DNA from: Riptortus pedestris
Lineage: Eukaryota; Arthropoda; Insecta; Hemiptera; Alydidae
Direction: 5' to 3'
DNA: 64,000 nt
Assembly: GCA_019009955.1 (NCBI GenBank)
Contig: CM032232.1
Coordinates: 142,484,501-142,548,500 of the forward strand
Each line of letters opens with the position of its first letter. Within the stretch, counting starts at the first letter, position 1. This document shows positions 33,297-45,943 of the stretch, piece by piece. The notes beneath the pieces are model-generated. The model did not search any database. It was not told the origin of the DNA and saw only the letters and a list, made by a program, of their open reading frames with translations. The translations under genes were made by a program, and so were the position numbers.

Positions 33297-33357
<61 letters not shown>
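33297..33357. repeat. (TA)n microsatellite
   Basis: About 58 bp of perfect TA repeat outside any recognisable HINE. Confidence 0.9.
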
Positions 33358-33358
<1 letters not shown>

Positions 33359-33900
33359 TATTTTGAGGCTGCATCGCTGGGAAGTATTTTCATTGTGAGG
33401 ACTTTGGCTATCTGCTCCAGCGGTTTGAATGTTTGTTGGTTTGAAAATTTTCGGTAGAAATGCGTCCATCTTCGTCAGGTAGTGTTTTAATTTGAATAGT
33501 TATTTCATTCAATCATATGTTTTGGAGTTTTATTTTAATAAGGCTATTCACGTTTCAGAGTATGACACTGTTCACGCCTTTTATTCTATTTGTTGTCTTG
33601 TTTATATCTAGAGCTTCTAGAACTAGACTTTTTCCGAGTTGGTCATCTCTATGTAGAAATTTTGTCTCGTCAAAATTAAATTTGGTGAGGACTTGCGTTG
33701 GTTGACTCATGTAGCAGTCTTTTTACCTGTCTGTCCCACATAAACTTTACCGCTATCACATAGTATCATATACACTCCACCATCTTGTAAAAATTGGGTG
33801 TCTCTTGGGCTCTTTACATATTCATTGAATATTTTATGTGGAATACTGTTCGAAAATTACGTTTTCGAAGTATTCTTGCCAGCCTTGATGAAGTCCCTGT
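33358..33900 (-). pseudogene. Penelope-like element GIY-YIG endonuclease fragment
   Basis: Minus-strand residues DGGVYMILCDSGKVYVGQTGKKT near 33800-33725 carry the GIY-YIG pair (GVY then YVG) with correct spacing. FNFDETKFLHRDDQLGKSLV and LEALDINKTTNRINGVNS near 33685-33585 match the segment after it. Penelope-like retroelements are the usual owners of this domain next to such a tail. Frameshifts and stops separate the pieces and the reverse transcriptase is missing. Confidence 0.8.
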
Positions 33901-33971
33901 TATATAAGGAAGTGTTATGTTGCCCAATGGTTTATCTTGAGTATTTTCAATATCTTGGTGATATAGAAGAG

Positions 33972-34977
33972 GTACAATAGTTAATATTTGGGGTATTTGC
34001 CAACTTGTGAAACCTGAAGAGGAATGTTGCAAATCCTGATAAAACACAGACTAGGTAAATATCCATTTTTACACGATAAACTTCTCGTTATTATCGTGTT
34101 ACTCTTAAGTGTTTAGCACATTTACAGCGCACAGATATTCCAAATATGATGCGCAGGTGTCAAAAAAGTGGGAGCTGTACCCATAATTTGCAGCTGAAGA
34201 GTTCAAAGTTGTCATATAGGTCTAAATTTGCCGTCTTGTAAAACACCAGAAAGTAAGATGGCTAAATTCTGAAAAATCACAGACTTAGTAAATATCCATT
34301 TTTACACTGTAAACGTCGTGTTATTATTGCGTTGCTCCTAACTGGTTTGCGATTTAGGGCGTACTAAATCTTCCAGAAATGATGTGGAGGAGTCGAAAGG
34401 GAGGAGAAGTACCCACTATTAGCAGGTGAAGAGTTCAAAGTTGCCACTATAGGTCTAAATTTGCCACCTTGTCAAACCCCAGAAAGGAAGATGGCTAAAT
34501 ATTGATAAAGCACAGACAAAGTAAACATCCATTTTTACACTGTAAACATCGTGTTATTATCGCGTTGCTCCTAAGTGGTTTGCGCATTTAGAGCTCAGTA
34601 AATCTGTCAAAAATGATATGCAGGTGTCAAAATGCGGCAGGGGTACCCACTATTTGGCGATGGGGTGTTTAAAGATGCCATATAGGTCTCAATTTGCCAC
34701 CTTGTCAAACCCCAGAAAGGAAGATGGCTAAATCCTGAAGAAGCACAGACAAAGTAAACATCCATTTTTACAGTTTAAACATCGTGTTATTATCGCGTTG
34801 TTCCTAAGTGGTTTGCGCATTTAGAGCTCAGTAAATCTGCCAAAAATGATGTGCAGGTGTCAAAATGCGACAGGGGTACCCACTATTTGGCGGTGGGGTG
34901 TTTAAAGATGCCATATAGGTCTCAATTTGCCACCTTGTCAAACCCCTCCGAAAGGAAAAGGTGGCTAAATTCTGGGA
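33972..34977. repeat. 233-bp satellite, about 4.3 units
   Basis: The block ATCCATTTTTACAC-like starts at 34061, 34294, 34527 and 34760, exactly 233 bp apart each time. Shared blocks per unit: GTTATTATCGCGTTGCTCC, GCGCATTTAGAGCTCAGTAA, GTACCCACTATTTGGCG and CCAGAAAGGAAGATGGCTAA. A related pair of units lies at 54866-55235. Confidence 0.92.
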
Positions 34978-35347
34978 ACCTTTGGAGACTGGAAGTGGTG
35001 GGTAAATAGAAGGAGTCTCAGCCCGGGACAGTACTTACATGCTACCTGCTCCGATAACAGGTATTAGCCGGGCCTATCATCACCTCACAGATTTATGGTG
35101 TGAAATTGGAGCAATCTCGCGCTCACCATCACCAATTAGTATGTAACAGCTTCATCGTGCAGTGCTGTTATTTGTTCTGGCCTTCCGCCGAAGGTCGCTA
35201 TCGCCTACCTAAGGACTTCCAGGACTGTTAAACAATAGGCTTGTTCTTAAGTCAAACAGAACCGCCAACCCCTAAATAAATACCTGTTAGAAATACCAAC
35301 AAAGTTCGAAATTGCGAGAAAGGAAGAAACAGGTGTTTTTAAACCAT
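34978..35347. other. Unassigned stretch
   Basis: No gene seen. Confidence 0.35.
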
Positions 35348-35470
35348 GGCTTTAAACTGAGCAAATTTCCACACCCTGGCACGATGCACTACTGATCTCA
35401 TCTCAGCATTTAATCTCTATTTCCAAAGAAAAATCCAATGAGTAGAAGTGGGCCGTCAATAAAACCATAA
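35348..35470 (+). mobile_element. HINE-B 5' fragment, plus
   Basis: GCTTTAAACTGAGCAAATTT, CCACACCCTGGCACGATG, ACTGATCTCATCTCAGCA and AATCCAATGAGTAGAAGTGG follow the order of the HINE-B 5' region. Confidence 0.65.
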
Positions 35471-35904
35471 TTGAAGGCGGTATCACACAGTACAGTCTGA
35501 CAACCTATATAAGATTTAAGAGCTGCCACAAGCACACCCAAAACATGACCACCAGAAGAAGCCGGTTGGAAGACCGGCGAAATATCGTGGGCCACCACAA
35601 CATAGACACCGCTGGAGATATGCCGGAAATGACAAATGAAATAGATTCCTAGCGACGGAGTTTAAAACAACGTACAACGTATTTGCATGTATTTGTATTT
35701 CGTCTAGTAAATTCACCCCTTGTCTAAATTCTCACTTTCATGTGAGTGGCGCAAGTCTGGAGGGTATATTAAACTTTAATCTGCATACTCATACTGGCTA
35801 ATAGTCTATCATTAGTTTGTTAATGCAGGCTACCGAGGGATGGCTATCTACAACAACTGTGGCGAGTGGAATTTTCTTCATTCATGCCATTATTGGTGTC
35901 CTAG
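35471..35904. other. Unassigned stretch
   Basis: No supportable gene. GAAGCCGGTTGGAAGACCGG at about 35556 is a short local palindrome. Confidence 0.35.
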
Positions 35905-36030
35905 ACAATAGTAACTTATTTAGTGACGAACTCTTCAAATAAAACCCGTAGTCCACCCTGGCTAGGAAAGTGTGGTAAGTCGTCCCAAATAGCTGGTAGT
36001 AACACAAAGTGGACGTTAATACCTAACATA
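35905..36030 (+). mobile_element. SINE 3' fragment
   Basis: GACAATAGTAACTTATTTAG, CCACCCTGGCTAGGAAAG, GTCGTCCCAAATAGC and AAAGTGGACGTTAATA; the promoter half is missing. Confidence 0.82.
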
Positions 36031-36188
36031 GCAAAACATATTAAAAATTCATCAGCAAGGCGTTGTTTCTTATCCCCCATTAGCGATGCTCACTCGCTAC
36101 TCCAAAACTCTTCTATACCAAATGATTACAGATCTGTGATTTTCCTCACCAAGAGTTTTAGCTGTTGGGCTGAACATAATCTTGAAAC

Positions 36189-36620
36189 GTCCGTCAAGCA
36201 GGGGCTGTGTAAATTAACAGATTTCCTATCTGATGGAATGACACACTTGTACTTCTCAACATGTATATTCTCTATTTCTAAGTAAGAAATCGATTACTAG
36301 AAGTGGGGGTTTACTGAAGGCTGACAACTAGAAATTATGAATAACTGGCTTTGAGTTACAAAAGCATGTAACGACAACCAATTGTGGTGAATCAATAATT
36401 TAACGAGATTGGTTCTATAGCCTAATCATAATAACGGAGATATTTCGAAATTTCCATTCTCAACCCCCCCCCCCTCACAATGGTCCGATTTCATGTATTA
36501 TGGTGATCTTTAGTTTTACATAAGTATCGTGTTTGGTAACGGCGAAACAAAAATTACGGTCGCTAAAGCGTTATCAAATATATATGGTATTTTGAACGGA
36601 ATTCATTTTCGTTTAGAAAC
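36189..36620 (+). mobile_element. HINE-B fragment, plus
   Basis: Starts GTCCGTCAAGCAGGGGCTGT, includes GAGATATTTCGAAATTTCC and a C10 tract, a short (TA)n, and GAACGGAATTCATTTTCG. The 3' terminus is lost. Confidence 0.82.
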
Positions 36621-36648
36621 AACATTTTGAGCTGTCAACTTGCGGTTT

Positions 36649-37217
36649 TTAACAGATTTTCCCTAAGGGAAAGTCGTACTCAATTTCAAAACCTTTTCAC
36701 AAATTTCCATCGATCCTAATCGGGAGATAAAATTGAAGTCCATTGAAAATTCTATATATATGCCTGTTACCACTCTAGCGGTCGTAATTTTTGATTGATC
36801 GTTACTAAACTCGATATTTAAACATTTTATGTAAAACTAAAGATTGAGTACGTTAATGGCTGAAATCCGATCAGTGGGAATGGGAGTTTAGAGGTTGGGA
36901 ATTTCGAAAATTCTTAATAACTCCATTATTAGGCGTCGGATTGAAATATTGTGTAGAACCAATCTTATTGCAAATGTGATGTTCTATAAATGTTGTTATA
37001 CTTTCTTTTAATTTTTTGATTATTAACGAAGATATTTACATTTGTTAGTTTTCAGCCATCAGTAAACCCCCTCTCCTACTCATGTCATATTAACAATAAC
37101 CTGTTATGCCATGAAGCCTAAATACTAAATATTGCTCTCATTGAACTTTCAAGTTTTAAAATAATGGCAAATACGTGACTCACGTGGGAAATCTGCTTAG
37201 TTAACGCAGCCCCTGTT
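36649..37217 (-). mobile_element. HINE-B, minus
   Basis: TTAACAGATTTTCCCTAAGG at the 3' side, then CTCTAGCGGTCGTAATTTTT, GATCAGTGGGAATGGGAG, CATGTCATATTAACAATAA and GTGGGAAATCTGCTTAGTTA. The (TA)n is only 8 bp. Confidence 0.85.
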
Positions 37218-37717
37218 TTACACGACTCAGCTTCTCCATGACCAAATTACCTGAATCTCAAATTCTCCAGACGCGGTTTTCATGGACTCTGTATTACATA
37301 ACATCACAGTTAAAGACATAATACAATTCCTTCTATTAGTTCTAAATGACTAAATCCCAGTATATCATTGATATAATATTGTATGGCTATGGTTGTATAA
37401 TTGCGGGCCACCCCGGTAGGTGTGAAGGGGCGGAAATGAAATCGGCGATTCCTCACGGGCCATTATGGGCAGGTAGGTGCGCACATCCTCCAGCCTTTCC
37501 CACATCCATCTCCAGCACCGGAAGGACTCCAGATACACCGACAAGAGTCAGCTCTTAGTTTTTATTCCAGGCTAATAGTGATCCGACCCTAGTTCGCCCG
37601 GAGTTCCTTTATGGAAGAAGGTCCAAGACACTGGAACAACCTGTTGGACCAAATGTTAGGAGACTATTTCTTCTTCTTTAAGGAGATTCGCTGCGATAGG
37701 ATGAGGTTCTCCAAACA
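37218..37717. other. Unassigned stretch
   Basis: A GC-richer patch at 37400-37560 has an open plus frame ending at 37558 with no recognised domain. It cannot be called a gene. Confidence 0.35.
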
Positions 37718-38640
37718 TTTTAGGAGATTTCCCTTAATCAGCCATTAGAAGTTGTACTAATGACTCGAAATTCAAAATATTCATTCAAAATTTGATACAT
37801 AAACAATCTTGAATACCAGCAAAAAAAAAATGTTTGCTACAAGGGATCGAAAGTTGGACTCTCCACAAATGGGTATAGAATATATAGGAATCATTGAAAA
37901 TGTAGATGTGGGGTACGATTTCCGCTAGGGCAAATCAGCTATTGAGGTTGTACTCAAGACGCGATTTTCGAAAAAACTTTCTTAAATGTCCACCGATCCT
38001 ACACAGGAGAAGACGAAAATGAAGTAGAAATTTCTCCGTCATTATACGTCGGATGGAAAAAAAAGTATATAGAATTGATCTTATTGTAAATTTAATTCTT
38101 TTTAAATGCCGTTATGTGCATATTTTCTCTAAGATTAATATAAACCGAGATATTTACATTTTTTAGTTCTTAGCCTTCAGTATCCCCACACCTACTCATT
38201 ATTTCCTACTAGCTTCCAACCTCAAGCAATAAGCTGTTATAACATGGACCTCTTTATTCTAAGCTTAAATTCCAAATATTGTTTCCATGGCGACTTTATT
38301 ATGCGAGATACACATCATATCGTTGTGAGATAACGTCATTTATTAAGGTTTTACGTTCTTGTCTCTAAAATGTTCATGTTATTGGTAGAAATCGAATCAA
38401 AATGGGGGGTTTTGAGAGTGAAGGGAATTCGAAAATTCAAAATATCTCCATTATTATCAGTAGGATCGCAAAATGTTATATAATCAATCTTGTTAAGCTA
38501 TTGAAGCTCTTACAATGTTTGTTCTTTGCAATATTTCGTAACTCAAGTACGAAGGGAGTTATTCAGAAATCTTTGTTTTCAGTCTCTCACGCAAGGTTTG
38601 CGTAAATTAAGCAGATTCCCCGCCCACAGGAGTATGATCG
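37718..38640 (-). mobile_element. HINE-B copies, diverged, minus
   Basis: A first short 3' end at 37718-37790 and a second from about 37918 (ACGATTTCCGCTAGGGCAAA). The second lacks the (TA)n and GGTCGCAA block, jumping from GACGAAAATGAAG to AAATTTCTCCGTCATTATAC. It continues through CATACACATC-like and ACTCAAGTACGAAGGGAG to about 38575, where the strand switches to a plus 5' end (GCGTAAATTAAGCAGATTCC) running to about 38730. Confidence 0.7.
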
Positions 38641-38730
38641 GAATTCACCAAATTTTATCTATTTCTAAGTAAAAATCCGATGATGAAAGTGAAGAGAATA
38701 TTTAGTGTTTAAGGTAATCCAGCCTTTATA

Positions 38731-39021
38731 TGGACGATTTTTAATAATCAACGCCATTATTGGTCTACAACGTACTAACGACAATGGTATAACTTTTATT
38801 ATATTCCAGTAGGCAAAGTATGAATATGAGAACAGCTCAGATATTTCAGGAATTTTTCCCATAATGTAGAAATAAGTATCCGGTTTTACATTTAGACTAA
38901 CTAGGTTACTCTAAATAGAAATTCGACTACACTTAACCTCTTGCGAATCAACTTAGATGTTGTGCATAAAGACAAAGAAATACCTTAATTATTTTTATTT
39001 TACTTTTTGTTTATTGTTCCA
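38731..39021. other. Unassigned stretch
   Basis: No gene seen. Confidence 0.35.
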
Positions 39022-39770
39022 TCTATATATATAAAAATGAATGTTTGTCTGTGTGTCCTTTATAGAATCGTAAACGGCTTAATCGAATTTTATGAAACTT
39101 GGTATGTATATTAATACTAAAACAGGTTAGGTTTCTGGCTATATTAATATTCTCTGAGACGAACAGGAGTGGGGGTTATAAGGGAGGACTGAAATTAAAA
39201 ATAGCGATATTTCGTCTACTATTGGTTTTTCGGCAAATATGTACGTGACAAAAGTTGTTTATTTTCTTATTTAGAATAACTTTTGTAATATACCCTTTTG
39301 TAGAATACCGAAGTATAAATGAGTTATACGCTAAAAACAATAGTGGGAGTCAACAATATTATGGGACTCGAAAGACTCAACCGAACTAAACGAAACTCCT
39401 GATTTGGTATTAACACCTCCCTGATTATAAGCTATATACAAATTTCGAGGTACAAACAGGAGTGGGAATTATAAGGGAGGTGTGAAATATAAAATCGCGA
39501 TATATCGTATTCTATTCATTTTTCGGCAAAAGTGCCTATAACAAAAGTTACTTTAAATAACAAAATAAACAACTTTTGTTATTGGCACTTTTCTCGTATA
39601 CCGAAGTATAAATGAGTTATACACAAAAAACTATAGAAGGGGTCAACAATGTTATAGGTTTAATTCCAAAGCAGTGAGACGGGAAAATGTAAAAATATAG
39701 TAGAAAGTAAATACCATCATCATTCCAACCTCAAATTATTTCCCGGGGCGAAGCCGGGTACCTTTGCTAG
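39022..39770 (+). mobile_element. Complete non-autonomous Helitron (H2), 749 bp
   Basis: Starts TCTATATATATAAAAATGAA at 39022 after A, and ends with hairpin CCCGGGGCGAAGCCGGG, TACCTTTG and CTAG at 39770 before T. This is exact canonical Helitron structure (A|TC..CTAG|T, no target duplication). Inside are about two modules with GGAGTGGGGGTTATAAGGGA and hairpin arms AACAAAAGTT/AACTTTTGTT. It is non-coding. Confidence 0.92.
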
Positions 39771-40317
39771 TTACTATGTATATTTCTTTCTCTAAACATT
39801 TAATTTTACAAAATAGCAAATGGTCCCCTAGCAATATTGCCTCAAGTAAATAAACTATAGATTCGCTAAGGTGCTACTATGGGATTATTATCCATATAGA
39901 TTATACAGATTCATATTGACCTCAAACAAACTCACAGCAGAAAAACCTAACTATTTAATTACTGAAAGTGTCTTTTTCTATACGAACAACATTTATAACA
40001 GTTAGAGGGGAAAAAACAAAGGGCATAAAAAGAAGGGAATATTTGGGCTAGAAGTGGTAAGGGGTAGATAATTGTTTTCTGATTGAAGAAATCATTATGG
40101 GAGATAATTAATTAACAAAGGTTGTTTTTTTTTCTGGGAGAAGGCCTGATCTGGGCAACCATACAGCCTCCGAGAAATCGCCCCCAGTTTTTTTAAAGGA
40201 ATCATTTAATTTCGCCCTGATGAAACTACCAACAACTCCCGAACCTCACAAGCTATATTTTCAGACACTTCTCTCGGCTACCGTAATTACAATAAGTAGA
40301 CATCGGTGTGCTAAATA

Positions 40318-40320
<3 letters not shown>
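39771..40320. other. Unassigned stretch
   Basis: No gene seen. Confidence 0.35.
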
Positions 40321-40381
<61 letters not shown>

Positions 40382-41029
40382 TAATAAGTAATCTTATTGC
40401 AAAAGTATTGTACTATAAATATTGTTATACACATTTATTCTACATCTAGAATATTAACTGACATATTTGCAATTTTCAATTTTCAGCCTTCAGCAAAACT
40501 CCACTCGTACTCATGCGACATAAACAATTCTCTGTTAAATAATAACCCACTTTATTCGAAGCTTAAATACCAAATATCGTTTTTAAGAGACCTTTATTAT
40601 TACAAGGTACATGAAAATATATTCTGTTGATTGAAGCACCCCCCCCCCCGTATTAAGTTCTTGGATTATTAAAATTTGAGTCATTGACATAAACAATTAT
40701 TCTGATTCATTATAAATCACTATACTAGATATAATAAGTGGTTTTCAATAAAATTAATGTGTTATATTCAGATATATTTCAGTAATTGTTTTTCGTTCCA
40801 ATGGAGAATATTTCTATTCAGCTTTGAGAGGTTGGCCGATATGCTTGTTTACAATTAAGAGCTTTTCATTTAGTGGTTACTAAAATTGACTGAAATATTT
40901 CTCATTACCGTTTGTATTTATTCACTTAATATTCACGGTGGTATTATGTGTTATTAGTATGTAGATTTGTCTATTGTACAACTTCGAGAGGGAAATCTGC
41001 TTAGTTTACGCAACCCCTGCGTGACGGAC
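40321..41029 (-). mobile_element. HINE-C, 3'-truncated, minus
   Basis: Starts in (TA)n (40323-40376), then ATCTTATTGCAAAAGTATTG, CTTCAGCAAAACTCCACTCG, the C-specific block ATATTTCAGTAATTGTTTTTC, GCTTTGAGAGGTTGGCCG and TTTGTATTTATTCAC. It ends CGAGAGGGAAATCTGC and GCGTGACGGAC. Confidence 0.85.
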
Positions 41030-41779
41030 TCTTATGTTAATTGTGTAATTGCCCAGCAACTCATTTCCCTGAGGGGAATATCTGCTAAATTGCTGCGGAA
41101 GGTACTCTAAGCAGAGGTGGTTGTGCACGTTGGGGGACCTAATTGGACCACTTGTAGACTAAGTGCGGCAACTGATGAAGGAAGCGGCTCCCAGATCGAA
41201 ACCTCTCGTCCTGAAAGCAAACAGAGATGTGAGCGGATTTCTGATTGACAAAGGGCCCGGAGAGGGTGGGTTCCCACCATCGAGGGCTGTTCACCTACAA
41301 TGCCTTCTACAATCGATGAGATGAAACAAAGAGTGCGCCACAATAGCCGGCCCTACCCCAGCGCTCTCTCTCCGCCTCCTTCTGCACTTGCCCCATTGTA
41401 CCCCTAAATACTGGCCTGTGTCAAACCCCTCGCCAACTATTATTGTAACAGTATATCAACGAGTTTCTCATTGCCATAGTTCGTCAACCATTGTCCTTCC
41501 GACAGACCCCACTTTGGAAACATAAAACACACACTCTCTCATCCTAAACAGTACAAATGGGAAAGGACTCATTTGACTATTTCACCGACATACAAAGCAC
41601 CCGGATATCGAAATATCTCCGATATATTGAACATGTCCGTCACGCAGGAGCTAAAATACCAATGAGTAGAAAGAGCGGAAAACAAAAAAGTACCAAAAAT
41701 TCTCTTCATGCTAGAGTTACAAATTTTTTTTTAATTTATTCATGGACGCCACATCAAAAGTTATTTGCCCTTCCAAAAG
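41030..41779. other. Unassigned stretch, part GC-rich
   Basis: 41100-41420 is markedly less AT-rich, with frames open on both strands but no recognised protein. A HINE-like GTCCGTCACGCAGGAGC scrap sits at 41635-41651. Confidence 0.35.
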
Positions 41780-44335
41780 TAACAGCAGGTAACAATAACA
41801 AAAAATAGCTTAACAACAAGTAACGATAGTAAATGCCTTAACAACAAGTAATAATAACAAATACCTTAACAACAAGTAATAATAACAAATACCTCAACAA
41901 AAATTAATAATAACAAATACCTTAACAACAAGTAATAACAACAAATACCTTAGCCACAAGTAACAATAATAGATACCTTGACAACAAGTAATAATAACAA
42001 ATACCTCAACAACAAGTAACAATAGTAAATACCTCAACAACAAGTAACAATAGTAAATACCTCAACAACAAGTAATAATAACAAATACCTTAACAACAAG
42101 TAACAATAGTAAATACCTCAACAACAAATAACAATAGTAAATACCTCAACAACAAGTAATAATAACAAATACCTTAACAACAAGTAACAATAGTAAATAC
42201 CTTAACAACAAATAACAATAGTAAATACCTCAACAACAAGTAATAACAAAAAATACCTTAACAACAAGTAACAATAGTAAATACCTCAACAACAAGTAAT
42301 AACAAAAAATACCTTAACAACAAGTAACAATAGTAAATACCTCAACAACAAGTAATAATAACAAATACCTTAACAACAAGTAACAATAGTAAATACCTCA
42401 ACAACAAATAACAATAGTAAATACCTTAACAACAAGTAATAACAACAAATACCTTAGCCACAAGTAACAATAATACATACCTTGACAACAAGTAATAATA
42501 ACAAATACCTCAACAACAAGTAATAATAACAAATAACTTAACAACAAGTAATAATAACAAATACCTTAGCAACAAGTAACAATAATAAATACCTCAACAA
42601 CAAGTAATAATAACAAATACCTCAACAACAAGTAACAATAGTAAATACCTCAACAACAAATAACAATAGTAAATACCTCAACAACAAGTAATAATAACAA
42701 ATACCTTAACAACAAGTAACAATAGTAAATACCTCAACAACAAATAACAATAGTAAATACCTCAACAACAAGTAATAATAACAAATACCTTAACAACAAG
42801 TAACAATAGTAAATACCTTAACAACAAATAACAATAGTAAATACCTCAACAACAAGTAATAACAAAAAATACCTTAACAACAAGTAACAATAGTAAATAC
42901 CTCAACAACAAGTAATAACAAAAAATACCTTAACAACAAGTAACAATAGTAAATACCTCAACAACAAGTAATAATAACAAATACCTTAACAACAAGTAAC
43001 AATAGTAAATACCTCAACAACAAATAACAATAGTAAATACCTTAACAACATGTAATAATTACAAATACCTTAACAACAAGTAACAATAGTAAATACCTAA
43101 ACAACAAGTAATAATAACAAATATCTTAACAACAAGTAATAATAACAAATACCTTAACAACAAGTAACAATAACAAATACCTTAACAACAAGTAACAATA
43201 GTAAATACCTTAACAACAAGTAATAATAACAAATACCTTGACAACAAGTAATAATAACAAATACCTCAACAAAAATTAATAATAACAAATACCTTAACAA
43301 CAAGTAACAATAGTAAATACCTCAACAACAAGTAATAATAACAAATACCTTAACAACAAGTAACAATAGTAAATACCTCAACAACAAATAACAATAGTAA
43401 ATACCTCAACAACAAGTAATAATAATAAATACCTTAACAACAAGTAACAATAGTAAATACCTTAACAACAAATAACAATAGTAAATACCTCAACAACAAG
43501 TAATAACAAAAAATACCTTAACAACAAGTAACAATAGTAAATACCTCAACAACAAGTAATAACAAAAAATACCTTAACAACAAGTAATAATAACAAATAC
43601 CTCAACAACAAGTATTAATAACAAATACCTCAACAACAAGTAACAATAACAAATACCTCAACAACAAGTAATAATAACAAATACCTTAACAACAAGTAAC
43701 AATAACAAATACCTCATCAACAAGTAATAATAACAAATACCTCAACAAGAAGTAACAATAACAAATACCTCAACAACAAGTAACAATAACAAATACCTTA
43801 GCCACAAGTAACAATAATACATACCTTGACAACAAGTAATAATAACAAATACCTCAACAACAAGTAATAATAACAAATACCTTAACAACAAGTAACAATA
43901 GTAAATACCTCAACAACAAGTAATAATAACAAACACCTTAACAACAAGTAACAATAGTAAATACCTTAGTAACAAGTAATAATAACAAATACCTTAACAA
44001 CAAGTAACAATAGTAAATACCTTAATAACAAGGAATAATAACAAATACTTTTACAACAAGAAACAATAGTAAATACCTTAATAACAAGTAATAATAGTAA
44101 ATACCTTCATAACAAGTAATAATAACAAATACCTTAACAACAAGTAACAATAGTAAATACCTCAACAACAAGTAATAATAACAAATACCTTAACAACAAG
44201 TAACAATAGTAAATACCTCAACAACAAGTAATAATAACAAATACCTTAACAACAAGTAACAATAGTAAATACCTCAACAACAAGTAATAATAACAAATAC
44301 CTTAACAACAAGTAATAATAACAAATATAACTTAG
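41780..44335. repeat. 28-bp minisatellite, about 90 units, with higher-order structure
   Basis: The unit is close to TAACAATAGTAAATACCTC plus AACAACAAG. Two main variants alternate: TAATAATAACAAATACCTT.. and TAACAATAGTAAATACCTC... A rarer variant TAATAACAAAAAATACC occurs as pairs 56 bp apart at 42241/42297, 42857/42913 and 43501/43557. Intervals between pairs are 616 (22 units) and 644 (23 units), so blocks of about 620-640 bp were duplicated inside the array. Confidence 0.95.
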
Positions 44336-44339
44336 CAAT

Positions 44340-44439
44340 AATACAAAAAAAAAATAAAGTGTATTGTTGGTGGATGATTAATTAATAGTATAATTTTAAA
44401 TTTTGTTGTACACCACAGACTTAAGTTGCATGTTAAATT
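44340..44439. other. Short unassigned stretch
   Basis: No feature seen. Confidence 0.3.
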
Positions 44440-45250
44440 ACAAAAACAATGCATATAACAACAATTTTAGATCATCAATAGTGCAACAAGATTGGTTCTA
44501 TAACATTTTACGCCCTCACTCATTATAACAGGGATATTTCGAATTATAGAATTCCCTCCCCCCTTTAAACCCCACTATTATTGGTCCGATTTTCGCCAAT
44601 AACAAATATGCTTTTCGGTGTTGTTTGAAACGGTTAAATATTGATCCAGTATCCTATTGGTCAAATAAAAAATTGTTGCTTGAAGAACAAGTCAAAGTCT
44701 ATTTGCAAGTATCTCACAAGGTAAAAGTTCAATGAAAACCATATTTGGTATTTACCCTTAAAAATGAAGTGGTTCGTGATATAACAGCATATTGTTAGAA
44801 TGCCATGAGCAGGAGTGTGGGTTTTCTCATTTTCACAGGAGGGGGAGGGGGGGACCCAAAACTAAAATATGGAAATGTATCGGATACTATTCAATATGGA
44901 GAAAACATGTACTTATCAACATTTATAGAATATAACATTTGTTATATTGATTTAACATTTTCGATTCGACACTTAATAACGGAGATATTTAGCATTTTCG
45001 AAATTTCCCCCTCTGATCCCCCCTCATCTCACTGGTCAACCAAACTTGATATATAAGTATTCTATGAAAAATAAAGTTAGGTTAAGTTCTCGTTAACGGC
45101 TGAAATTGGAACAAGCCTCCCTCACTCCAGGTAAATCGAAAATTCAGAAAATATCCGTTATTATGAGTCGTGTCGAGAAATTCTATATAACCAATCTTTT
45201 GTTAATTTAATTACAAATAAATGTAGTTGTTTACAATATTTCTCCATTTT
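44440..45250 (+). mobile_element. HINE-B, plus, fused to a minus HINE piece
   Basis: Plus blocks: AACAGGGATATTTCGAATTA, TTGGTCCGATTTTCGCC, CTCACAAGGTAAAAGTTCAA, AACCATATTTGGTATTTACC, AATAACGGAGATATTTAGC. At about 45060 the order flips to minus (GTTAACGGCTGAAATTGGAA, ATATCCGTTATTATGAGTCG). Confidence 0.75.
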
Positions 45251-45394
45251 ATTTGAGAATCTAAACCTTCCTTTTAGCACTCCACGATAACAATAAGCCA
45301 AGAAATGCATCAAACATTAAGTTCGTGTTATTCGTACATCCTAGTTCCCAGCATTACTTCTACTGATTGGATTTTTACTTAGAAATACACAAAA

Positions 45395-45844
45395 GTCCGT
45401 CACTCAGGGACTGCGTAAACTAAGCAGATTTCCCACGTGCTGTTTTACAACTGTGCTGTTTTAGAGAAATTTCACGAGAGCCGAGCAGGAAAAGAGACGG
45501 CAGATCCAGCTTTTGGCGGGAAAGTTACTCGTCCGTTAGCCGCCCAGATTTAATATAAATGCAAATATCTCGGTTAATATTCAAGATAGAGAATACATGT
45601 ATATAACAATAATCATAGTAAATTTAATTTGCCATAAGATTGATTCTGTACATTTTTTCGATCCGACGTGTAGTAACGAAGATATTTCAAATTTTCGAAA
45701 ATCCTCCACTTTGAACCCCCCCCCCTTCCACTGGTCCGATTTCAGCCGTTAACGAACTTGATCTTTTTTTTTACATAAAACGACTAAATGTCGAGTTTGT
45801 TAACGATCAAACAAAAATTGTGACCGCTAGAGCTAAAACAGACT

Positions 45845-45888
<44 letters not shown>

Positions 45889-45943
45889 ATTCCGTCATGA
45901 GTACAACCTCAATAGCTCATTTCCCTTAAGAGAAATCTGCTAA
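45395..45943 (+). mobile_element. HINE-A, complete, plus
   Basis: GTCCGTCACTCAGGGACTGC at the start, C11 tract near 45716, mixed (CA)n(TA)n at 45844-45888, and a 3' end TTCCCTTAAGAGAAATCTGC TAA. It lacks the GGACCTC..GTCCATC block between the microsatellite and the 3' end. Confidence 0.9.

Noticed and set aside
34005..34047. Gene reading into the 233-bp satellite
   Set aside because: Frames are short and the period is not a multiple of three.
37346..37558. 70-codon frame as a host exon
   Set aside because: Proline/threonine-rich translation of a GC patch with no recognised family.
41780..44335. CRISPR-like regular repeat
   Set aside because: Units are contiguous with no unique spacers, in a eukaryotic repeat-rich context; it is a minisatellite.
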